Shown: positions 38,401 through 45,718 of the stretch, piece after piece
Position numbering within the stretch: position 1 is the stretch's first letter
Layout of the letters: the number at the start of each line of letters is the position of its first letter
Virus record (IMG/VR): IMGVR_UViG_3300008267_000477
Coordinates: 1-53,029 of that record
Source: a virus
Reading direction: 5' to 3' (one strand)
DNA length: 53,029 nucleotides
Notes under the pieces: generated by a model
Told to the model about the DNA's origin: nothing
The model's input: the letters and a program-made list of their open reading frames with translations, nothing else
The model's database searches: none
Position numbers and translations under genes: made by a program

Positions 38401-38692
38401 AATAAAAGAAAAAGCTGTCAATTTAGAAGCACCAGTAATGAGTATTACGTTTGGGCTCGCAGCAAGGATATTCTGGACTGGAGCCACTTGGCCAGGACCA
38501 ACCGGTACTCAACACATCGTATTTAATGTAGGACAATTTGTACCGATGAAAGCTCTAACAAAGGATGGTGCTTCGGGTTTTGTGAAGGAGATGGCTCGTG
38601 GCTTCGAAGCACAGCTAAAAACGCTGCAAGGCTTGGCAACACCACCACCCAACACTGGAATACCACCAATCCCTTTTACGGGGTACAAATAA
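35423..38692 (+). CDS. Long coiled-coil tail protein (tape-measure candidate)
   Basis: A 1089-residue protein, mostly Lys/Glu-rich coiled coil (ETFVQPLLADL-type N-terminus, then long helical runs such as EKIKVRRKEALELIENIKKL and KKLEEKIQELLSKRKEGLKD). A Pro-rich segment at residues ~45-75 precedes them. The C-terminal ~90 residues (NVGQFVPMKALTKDGASGFV) are not coiled coil. Length and coiled-coil content would fit a tape measure of about 160 nm at the usual 1.5 A per residue, but its place among hub and spike genes also fits a long structural rod. No transmembrane segment is evident. Role not certain. Confidence 0.6.
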   Translation: MPYDFETMFVQPLLADLDAGAISGAEAWSSAIVKYYSMTVKAGLPQGVPPSLPAPGLNPTAPPPYPINVIGISNNPNEKAMKEIIKAFFLAKEIANDKAAVRSLVNTVTQLVEKIKVRRKEALELIENIKKLALEVKNVPQYIKEVIDAVKEIVEEDKNKVKALFELMDNFKAELSEQLTAEDFQRVFKEELDILNTLKNFKIQSFDDLTSIVGFIDGLRSKIERFSKSRGNAAGGTARGVFFEAKPRGGEFDIKLYLYSRIGEILVSIEQLANIVLDPPNFLAYVERLRTKSPKFDRAFLAVSKLDAVERYVKPQILKLEKLKDQKIKEIKEKVQPKIDEVKKKLEEKIQELLSKRKEGLKDNLYTKTKKRVTDFKKTHGAKIKRVKNEIKLIEKAIKQLNLIVEKSKTLKSSLETEFEIIKSELILLRDNAKEGVYVDKFKDIQDDLKKALAKSTKPNIIKDATGYNPILPTGNSPNPLDNPPRLTSVEIKQEYLAQVERNVGGPGDLERTRALRRELKNDIVEEPNADQVYLYMEQLGLGDFSQVVLSVISESKTSLDTFKLLFERRLTKYKAYIEEIETLIGDIKKLFDILQDIREGKGPAGKAADWAARQAASLKNSQVGQNVGRWLEGQAASLKELMMDLVKKVEPLINKARSWIQKQYKKAKKFIEEKVAKFEKEIEWYLLKLVPLGSDKKDFETKQIEIEARKLKVDHYKKQIQYYSKLSQAIGKAARGGVALQKSIFTNNQYSLAANERHIKNITDGVFDYKKLRANNDPTISAALDVEKKEFLAQMADLTVIEMTVYGLIEFFKVVTNGKEYLEDWDRLVASIEDTTLKPALDALTAVYKNPPKDPRQIINLVEDTMNTSNIFNLFTKTAFIDGLVALEQKHLGRVREVLKSLTDARLQEAVENTASGKISSKNVFSFLEDLSDILNNKKSFVKFLLEKLEFYFNKLVRFIKKEVDKIITDVKKYIAKKLKKIKEEFDIQLEKIKEKAVNLEAPVMSITFGLAARIFWTGATWPGPTGTQHIVFNVGQFVPMKALTKDGASGFVKEMARGFEAQLKTLQGLATPPPNTGIPPIPFTGYK

Positions 38693-38703
38693 TTTTCCAC
38701 AAC

Positions 38704-38711
38704 TATTTATA
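38704..38711 (+). promoter_or_regulatory. Late-promoter-like CTATTTATATTAA
   Basis: TATTTATA, 12 nt before ATG 38724, the first gene of the baseplate wedge set. Confidence 0.6.
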
Positions 38712-38723
38712 TTAAAACACAAT

Positions 38724-39194
38724 ATGAAAGCATCTGAATTTGTTAATTTAATGCGAAAGGTTATACGTGAAGAAGTGCGAACTATCATCAAGGAGGAGTT
38801 GAAAGAACTCAGAAAACCAATGATTCGAGAGTCAGCAAAAACACAAACACAACCAGCCGCAATACCTCAAGTAAAGCAAAAAACAATAAAGCGATCAATC
38901 CAACAACCCATATTTGAAGGACCGTTGGCAGATTTACTTAACGAAACTTATGAATCTATGTTAACACAACCACACGAAGAGGAGGAATGGCCAGATATTA
39001 ATGGTGGCCAGCCGATGAATAGTCAGCAGTTTGCTGGATACCAAGCAACCGATGCTTCAAATTTGTCATCACTACTAGATGACGAGTCACCACTTCCGGA
39101 TATGGGTGGTGGATATGGTGATCCAACATCGCAGTTCATAAAAGACTACTCTGGAGTAATGAAAGCAGCAGACGCACACCAAGGTAAAATCTAA
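38724..39194 (+). CDS. Protein with tag-like N-terminal helix in the wedge operon
   Basis: A 156-residue protein. Its N-terminus (VNLMRKVIREEVRTIIKEEL) is an amphipathic helix like the long tags of the cargo block (compare AIIKEEVRSVLKEN), but it lies in a structural operon. The rest is Gln/Pro-rich with LADLLNETYESML and an acidic end. It overlaps the gp25-like start by TAATG. It might be an assembly factor or a minor baseplate part; sharing the helix with the cargo tags may be convergent. Confidence 0.62.
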   Translation: MKASEFVNLMRKVIREEVRTIIKEELKELRKPMIRESAKTQTQPAAIPQVKQKTIKRSIQQPIFEGPLADLLNETYESMLTQPHEEEEWPDINGGQPMNSQQFAGYQATDASNLSSLLDDESPLPDMGGGYGDPTSQFIKDYSGVMKAADAHQGKI

Positions 39195-39616
39195 TGGCAT
39201 ATCAGGTAAAAATACATCCACTTGATTTTGAACCAAACGTTGCTATTGGTGTTGGATTGCCTATGTTTGGAGCTGATAATAGATTCAAACTAAATTACCT
39301 AACTCTAGATCAAGCCGTAGCAAATGCAAAAAACCTGTTACTAACAAACACAGGAGAACGAGTAATGCAGCCACTATTTGGTTGTGACCTTCGCAAAACA
39401 TTATTTGAAAACCTCTCAGAAGAGACTATTGAAGGATTGGAAGAGCGAATAAGAGAGGCATTTGCATATTGGTTACCTTACATATTTATTAATGAATTGA
39501 CTCTTACTCCCGACTACGATTACAACAAGCTAGCAATCAAACTATCAATAAGTTTGGAAGGCAATAAGTTTGATACAAGATCTATCCAGTTGGAAGTGAA
39601 TTTGGAAAGAACCTAA
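39194..39616 (+). CDS. Baseplate wedge protein, GPW/gp25-like
   Basis: A 140-residue protein of the GPW/gp25 family, which forms part of the baseplate wedge and primes sheath assembly in contractile tails. The typical core is seen: KNLLLTNTGERVMQPLFGCD with the G-E-R variant of the family EPR motif, then LRKTLFENLSEETIEGLEER. Length fits the family. It is directly followed by the gp6-like gene, the usual partner in the wedge. Confidence 0.85.
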   Translation: MAYQVKIHPLDFEPNVAIGVGLPMFGADNRFKLNYLTLDQAVANAKNLLLTNTGERVMQPLFGCDLRKTLFENLSEETIEGLEERIREAFAYWLPYIFINELTLTPDYDYNKLAIKLSISLEGNKFDTRSIQLEVNLERT

Positions 39617-39622
39617 AATAAA

Positions 39623-41542
39623 ATGGCTAATATATCGAAAACAACATCGAAAGAGATTAAGTACTTGGGGCGAGATTTTGACTCCCTAAAGAAAGGTCTT
39701 ATTGAGTTTACTAAGGTTTACTATCCAAATACCTACAACGACTTTAACGAAGCCTCACCAGGAATGATGTTTCTTGAGATGGCTGCGTATGTAGGAGATG
39801 TTCTCAATTACTATGTAGATTCTCAATTTAAAGAATCACTACTATTACACGCAACAGAGAAGCGAAACATCATGGCTATCGCAGCTGCAATGGGATACAA
39901 ACCAAAGCTAAAAGTTCCTGCACAAGTCGACTTAGATGTATATCAGCTAATTCCAGCTTCTGGTAGTGGTCCTGACGTAGCTCCAAACCCAGCCTATGCA
40001 TTGCGCATCCCTGCAGGTATGAGAGTCAGAAGTACTACCACTGGAACAAACCCAGATGGAACACCACAGCAGATAGAGTTTTTAGTACAAGAGGATGTTG
40101 ATTTTTCTGTGAATAACATCTACTCACCAACCGAGTATTCCGTCTACACTATTGACAATAATGGAGCTCCTAACTACTTTCTAGCAAAGAAGACTGTGGA
40201 AGCTCTATCAGCGCAACCCAAAACCGCAGCCATAGTAGTAGAGGGTGTTAAGAAGTTTTTCAAGTTTCAAATACAAGATCCAGACTTAATCGCAATCGAA
40301 AGTATTGTAGATGCAGATGGTAATGACTGGTACGAAGTACCTTATTTAGCACAAGATACTTTATTTGAAAAGGTTGAAAACACATCCTTCAATGATCCCG
40401 ATGCTGCAGTTTATAGTGAGGATACGCCTTTCTTACTGAAGTTAAGAAAAACACCACGTCGATATATTACAAGAGTAAATGATAAAGGAATTGAAGTTCA
40501 ATTTGGATCGGGAATAAGTTCATCGCCAGATGAAGAGCTTCTAGCAACACCAGAAAACATTGGCTTAAAGTTGCCAACCGGAAAGGACGACATAGACGCA
40601 TCTATCGACCCACAATCACCTATATTTACTGGCGCTTATGGTATTGCTCCGTCAAATACAACTCTAACAGTAACCTACTTAGTTGGCGGAGGTGTGAAGT
40701 CAAATGTACCTAGTAACACTATAACAGAAATAATTGCAACAAACCTCACCACAGTAGGGTTACCTGAAAGTACAGCAGATCTTAATGCAAATATCATAAA
40801 CTCGATAGCAGTAAACAATCCAACACCTGCAATAGGTGGTCGCGACGAAGAGACGTTTGATGAAGTTAAACAAAACACACTAGCTCAGTTTAATTCGCAA
40901 AACAGAGCTGTAACTAAGGAGGACTATATCATACGAGCTTATTCGATGCCGAACGTATATGGTAGTGTTGCAAAAGTATTCATAACGCCAGATGAGCAGA
41001 ATAATATAGGAACATCGGAAATCAACGATACAGTGTCTAACCCACTTGCACTTAATATGTACATACTAGGGTACAACAACAATAAGCAGTGCACTCTGGT
41101 GAATAGAGCTGTAAAGGAAAACCTAAAAACATACTTATCACAGTATCGTATGCTAACGGATAGTATCAATATCCGTGATGCTTACATAGTAAACATTGGA
41201 GTAGATTTTGATGTTATTCCAATTCCAGGATTTAATTCAAACGAAGTAATACTTAATTGTATTCACTTAATGAAAGATTTCTTTGATGTAGACAAATGGC
41301 AAGTTAATCAACCAATCGTTCTCGGAGATATTTACAATCTACTATTAAGAGCAAAAGGAGTTCAGACGATAACAGCTGTTAGAATTAAAAACTTAAATGA
41401 CGAACTGTTAGGATATAGCGATGTGTTTTATGACATCCCATCTGCTACGAGAAATGGAATAATATACCCAAGTCTTGACCCAGCAATTTTTGAAGTGAAA
41501 TATCCTGACAACGACATTAAAGGACGCATAGCAACATTCTAA
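39623..41542 (+). CDS. Baseplate wedge protein, gp6/J-like
   Basis: A 639-residue protein similar to T4 gp6/baseplate J proteins. The N-terminal part, KEIKYLGRDFDSLKKGLIEF, then DFNEASPGMMFLEMAAYVGD and LHATEKRNIMAIAAAMGYKP, matches the well-conserved beginning of gp6-like wedge proteins. The middle has the GGRDEETFDEVKQNTLAQFN and RAVTKEDYIIRAYSMPNVYG pattern of the J family. It builds the ring of the baseplate with gp25- and gp7-like proteins. Start 7 nt after the gp25-like stop. Confidence 0.88.
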   Translation: MANISKTTSKEIKYLGRDFDSLKKGLIEFTKVYYPNTYNDFNEASPGMMFLEMAAYVGDVLNYYVDSQFKESLLLHATEKRNIMAIAAAMGYKPKLKVPAQVDLDVYQLIPASGSGPDVAPNPAYALRIPAGMRVRSTTTGTNPDGTPQQIEFLVQEDVDFSVNNIYSPTEYSVYTIDNNGAPNYFLAKKTVEALSAQPKTAAIVVEGVKKFFKFQIQDPDLIAIESIVDADGNDWYEVPYLAQDTLFEKVENTSFNDPDAAVYSEDTPFLLKLRKTPRRYITRVNDKGIEVQFGSGISSSPDEELLATPENIGLKLPTGKDDIDASIDPQSPIFTGAYGIAPSNTTLTVTYLVGGGVKSNVPSNTITEIIATNLTTVGLPESTADLNANIINSIAVNNPTPAIGGRDEETFDEVKQNTLAQFNSQNRAVTKEDYIIRAYSMPNVYGSVAKVFITPDEQNNIGTSEINDTVSNPLALNMYILGYNNNKQCTLVNRAVKENLKTYLSQYRMLTDSINIRDAYIVNIGVDFDVIPIPGFNSNEVILNCIHLMKDFFDVDKWQVNQPIVLGDIYNLLLRAKGVQTITAVRIKNLNDELLGYSDVFYDIPSATRNGIIYPSLDPAIFEVKYPDNDIKGRIATF

Positions 41543-41543
41543 T

Positions 41544-42638
41544 ATGATACTACGATTTTATCCCACAAAAGACGCTACGATATATGAGCGTTACCCTCAA
41601 AAGAATACAGGGTTGGATGCTATATTAGATATATCAAAAGTACTAGAAGGATCAACTCCCTACAACTCTAGAGTTTTGGTTGATTTTGATCTAAACGCAA
41701 TCTCCTCTAAACTAGCTGAGTGGGGATTGAACTCACTTCCAAGAAGAAGTACGCTAAAAATGTACGTGAGTGATGAGCAAGAAGTACCATTACAATACAA
41801 CATCGATTGCCATGCCTTAGCTCAGAGCTGGAATATGGGAATTGGACGATACGGAAACATACCAGAAACTACAGAAGGTGTAAGTTGGTATTACAAAAAT
41901 TCACTTACAGACATAACATCTCTATGGCCTACATCTTCTTATGATCCAGATACAACGGGATCTTATCAAACCAATCCTGGAGGAGGTGTGTGGTCAACAC
42001 TAACATCCGCACAGCAGGGCTTTAACTACAAGGTAGGAGATTTGAAACTAGACGTATCACCTATCGTAGATGGTGCACTTCAAGGGGACTTTAGTTTTTA
42101 TGGCTTTTTGCTCAAAAAAGAAAATGCTGCTGAAGCATCTACATCAACCTTTAGAAGTATTAAGTTTTTCAGTAAAGATACGCACACAGTATATGCTCCC
42201 GTTTTAGAGGTAGGAATTGACGACGTACAATACAATACATCATTACCCTCAGTAGATACTGATGAACGATTTGTTATATCTTTCACAAACTTAAAAGAAT
42301 CATACAAAGAGTCTTCAGTAGAAAGGATACGAGTTTCTGCTCATCCGACATATGTTACACCAACATTTGTCACTTCATCAGGACATCTAGATAGGTACGT
42401 CTTACCCGAAGGATCACAATACGCAATATATAGTGCACATACAGATGACGTAATTGTTGACTTCAGTATATTCACTCGGTTGAGTAGTGATGATACTGGA
42501 AATTACTTTACGATGCCGTTTGAGTCATTTCAACCGGAAAGATATTATCGTTTCTTAGTAAGGATACCTAATAGCAATAACATAGGTTACCAAATGTACG
42601 ATAACAATTGGATATTTAAAGTTTCGCGCAATCAATGA
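41544..42638 (+). CDS. Baseplate-associated protein with DNRLRE-like N-terminus
   Basis: A 364-residue protein. The beginning, LRFYPTKDATIYERYPQKNT, resembles DNRLRE-type beta domains (strand, D-A-T-I-Y, N-T-G), which occur in adhesins and phage proteins. Beta-rich sequence continues throughout. It is joined to the next gene by an ATGA overlap. Probably a wedge or baseplate-peripheral structural protein; not a member of a T4 family that I recognise. Confidence 0.65.
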   Translation: MILRFYPTKDATIYERYPQKNTGLDAILDISKVLEGSTPYNSRVLVDFDLNAISSKLAEWGLNSLPRRSTLKMYVSDEQEVPLQYNIDCHALAQSWNMGIGRYGNIPETTEGVSWYYKNSLTDITSLWPTSSYDPDTTGSYQTNPGGGVWSTLTSAQQGFNYKVGDLKLDVSPIVDGALQGDFSFYGFLLKKENAAEASTSTFRSIKFFSKDTHTVYAPVLEVGIDDVQYNTSLPSVDTDERFVISFTNLKESYKESSVERIRVSAHPTYVTPTFVTSSGHLDRYVLPEGSQYAIYSAHTDDVIVDFSIFTRLSSDDTGNYFTMPFESFQPERYYRFLVRIPNSNNIGYQMYDNNWIFKVSRNQ

Positions 42639-45600
42639 GAAGATTAGATGGATCACTAGATGGTAACTTAAATGACAACATTTCTGCTAAAACGTCAGGA
42701 AGCGTTGTGTTTGTGCAAACCAGTAGTATAGATGAAAATCTAACACAATATGACTTACTTCCAGTTGTAGTAAACAAACCACCAATAATAACAATCCCAA
42801 TTTGGGAAGGTTCACGACCTCAAGTAAAATCAGCTAATACAGCTAATGCAACCGGAAACAACCTTTACAGGTTTGAAGATGGCATAGTTAAGGTTTACAT
42901 TGGATCTACTTTTACATTAAATGTAGGAGCAATACAACCTGACACCTACAATGTTGAAAACGGAATACCAACAATTAAAGCTCCAGATCAAGATTTATTT
43001 TATGTATGGCGACAAGACGAAGGTATTATTCGGAGTTACGATACACCATCCTTGCAAAGTAGAATAATAGCGAGTGGTAGTAGTTTGCGATTTGAAAGAA
43101 TCCAACCCGAATCAGCAGGAACATACACATGCGAGATATCTAACGACATAGGATCGGTGCTTTCTGAACCAATCACCATCGAAGTCTACAACCCAGATTT
43201 AGATGCTTATATTTATAGAAATTTGGTACAAAACGGAAGTGCCACTAACAACATTGATAGCTGGACAGCAAACAATGGGGAGTTTGTAAAGCGTGAGTTT
43301 TCGAGACTAAACACGCTAGACTTGAAGAAACCTAACCGGGTGGATTTGTTTGGATACAATATGGATATGATGCATCCAAGACCTTACCAAGTGGAACCTG
43401 GTATTTTAAAAAATATAAACTACGACAGACTCTTTTTTAGCCAAGATAGTCAGAATAGAGGAGGTTACTTTTCTCGAGATGTATATAAGTTTGAAAAAGC
43501 GGGAGGATCTTTTTATGTAAAGGCATATCAAGATATCGATGTTACTGAGATTCAAGATTTTATTAGAGGAAGTATCTACGGTATAGATGGTGTTCGAGCA
43601 GTATTTAGTTGTTACATAGGTAATGCAATACTAAACTGGATACCAACAAAAGAGCTCGTACTTCCGGATTCCAAAACGAATCCTGAGAATTACTTTTTAG
43701 GCGCACCTCGAGTAAGTGTAGAAAACTTTTTAACAGCAGGTCCAGGAAAACCTATGGATGAGTGCTATGTGACTTTGGAGGAGTATGATAACGAAACACG
43801 ACTAGCATCGACAGTACTAAATTCGGATGGATCAAAAACGAGACTACCAAAGTCGGTAATGCTAAAAGATCCGTGGGCAAAGCGAATGCCAGACAAATGG
43901 CAAAAAAAATACTACAATCAAGATATCTACAAGTTGGGTACAAAATCCAAAGGTGATTGGGTGGATGCTGTTTTGTGGGTAGCTGATGAGCTGTATCCAG
44001 ACAAAAACGAAAGACCAACGCACGGCCAGTACATGGAGTTTAATAGAGTTGTATTGGAGCGTCTTAATCCAAAAACAAACAAAATACGAATATCTCTTAA
44101 CTTCTGGACTAATGATTGGAAAATCTTTGAACACCTCGATTACGAGTTAACAAACAGTCCGCGAATCTTTGAGGTAATTGGATGGGAAAAGAACTATAAA
44201 AAGAATACCTTCGATAAGATAGGTGATACTTCTGAGGTGAATTGGATAAGGAGTATCATAGACACTAACTCAAAATACAAAGATAAAACTTATACAGAAC
44301 GATGGGCCTTATGTCCACCCCCACGAGCAGCAGTAACAGGAATTACACTATCACTACTGCCACTGGAGCGTTCTAATATGAAATCAACCGACAGATATAC
44401 TCAATCAGCTCTATCACTAAATAATAAGCCAAAAACCAAAGTACCATCGGCACTAATTTCGACTATGAAATTTGATCCATTTGGATTATTGAAACGACTT
44501 CTTGTAGTTAAGTTTAAAAACTATCAAACACCACTCAAAGTTGTTGATGGGGAACTTGTGACGAATCGTAGGTTAATGTTATCTCTTAGGGATAGAAAGC
44601 TAGACTCAACGGGAACACTTCAGAAGATTGAAAACACTTCAGGATCATTGTTTCCCTTTATTAAGGAAGCACCAGCCTATGCTTACGCTGAAAATTTGCT
44701 AGAGTTTAATACAAGGATGGAAAGCCTTACCGATCAATTCTTGATATACGAAAAAAACATCGATCGTCGTGTGGATATGGAGTTTGGATCAGTGCAGCGA
44801 AAATTTGCTACCGAAAAACTAAAAGATGTAGAACCTATGTTCACAGCTTTAACAAACTTCATTCCAGAAAAGCTAAAAAGAAGAAAAGCGGATTGGAATA
44901 ATATATTTAGATACATTGTATATTACAAAGCAATACCACCTGCAGGTAATTTTACATCAGTAAAAACAAACAGCTACTATCTAAAGGTTGAACCAGGATC
45001 CGACAAGCCAGTATTACTTTACCGTGATGAAGGTTTACCAAAAGGGTCAGGCGAGAATACCTTCGAGGTAAAAAACTTTCAAATTAACCTAGATGGAACT
45101 ATGACCATTGATTTACCAATGGACCTAATAACAGCGCCTGTAAATCAAGGTGGTTTAGGTGTTCCTAAAAAGTCAGTGCATTTTGTAAATTTAGAACCAA
45201 TTGAAGCATTACAGATTGCAAAAAAGCTAAAAAAACAATCAACAGCAGACGCCGTAACTAACGCAATCTTTGAAAAATGGTGGGATACACGACAACCTAA
45301 TACACCAGGATTTGGTAACACAGACTTCAATACGTTTGCTGTTCAGAGTTTGCAGAGTGGAGGTGAAAAAGCTGCAGCCAAGAGGTCCTTTCAAGCTGCG
45401 GTAAAAGAATTTTTTGAGGATAAAAAGACAATAAAAGTTCTTAGTGCGGAATGGGGATTAGTAAAATTACCTATCATAAGTGTGAAAATTGAGCAATCGA
45501 TGCCTGATCCCAATTGGACAGTATCACTGTACGCAGTACGTACTGCACCACAGTTAGGACCTACATTAAATGGATCTCCAGTATTTGGTTTTGGACCAAA

Positions 45601-45718
45601 CGGAGAGCAATATACGGTGACATACGACCTTGTAGAAGATAGCCACATACAAGAATTACTTGAACCTTCACAAAACCAATCACCAGGACAGTCTCTTCTT
45701 AATCTTATTCTCCCATGA
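42635..45718 (+). CDS. Large structural protein with Ig-like domain, paralogue A
   Basis: A 1027-residue protein. Residues ~120-182 form an I-set-like immunoglobulin domain (FYVWRQDEGIIRS, then ESAGTYTCEISNDIGSVLSE with the usual Y-x-C). A segment YRNLVQNGSATNNIDSW follows the Ig domain and recurs in the next gene. The remaining ~800 residues are unrecognised and probably baseplate structure. Ig-like domains in phage virions are thought to aid weak binding to cell surfaces or sugars. It is coupled to both neighbours by 4-nt overlaps. Confidence 0.75.
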   Translation: MRRLDGSLDGNLNDNISAKTSGSVVFVQTSSIDENLTQYDLLPVVVNKPPIITIPIWEGSRPQVKSANTANATGNNLYRFEDGIVKVYIGSTFTLNVGAIQPDTYNVENGIPTIKAPDQDLFYVWRQDEGIIRSYDTPSLQSRIIASGSSLRFERIQPESAGTYTCEISNDIGSVLSEPITIEVYNPDLDAYIYRNLVQNGSATNNIDSWTANNGEFVKREFSRLNTLDLKKPNRVDLFGYNMDMMHPRPYQVEPGILKNINYDRLFFSQDSQNRGGYFSRDVYKFEKAGGSFYVKAYQDIDVTEIQDFIRGSIYGIDGVRAVFSCYIGNAILNWIPTKELVLPDSKTNPENYFLGAPRVSVENFLTAGPGKPMDECYVTLEEYDNETRLASTVLNSDGSKTRLPKSVMLKDPWAKRMPDKWQKKYYNQDIYKLGTKSKGDWVDAVLWVADELYPDKNERPTHGQYMEFNRVVLERLNPKTNKIRISLNFWTNDWKIFEHLDYELTNSPRIFEVIGWEKNYKKNTFDKIGDTSEVNWIRSIIDTNSKYKDKTYTERWALCPPPRAAVTGITLSLLPLERSNMKSTDRYTQSALSLNNKPKTKVPSALISTMKFDPFGLLKRLLVVKFKNYQTPLKVVDGELVTNRRLMLSLRDRKLDSTGTLQKIENTSGSLFPFIKEAPAYAYAENLLEFNTRMESLTDQFLIYEKNIDRRVDMEFGSVQRKFATEKLKDVEPMFTALTNFIPEKLKRRKADWNNIFRYIVYYKAIPPAGNFTSVKTNSYYLKVEPGSDKPVLLYRDEGLPKGSGENTFEVKNFQINLDGTMTIDLPMDLITAPVNQGGLGVPKKSVHFVNLEPIEALQIAKKLKKQSTADAVTNAIFEKWWDTRQPNTPGFGNTDFNTFAVQSLQSGGEKAAAKRSFQAAVKEFFEDKKTIKVLSAEWGLVKLPIISVKIEQSMPDPNWTVSLYAVRTAPQLGPTLNGSPVFGFGPNGEQYTVTYDLVEDSHIQELLEPSQNQSPGQSLLNLILP

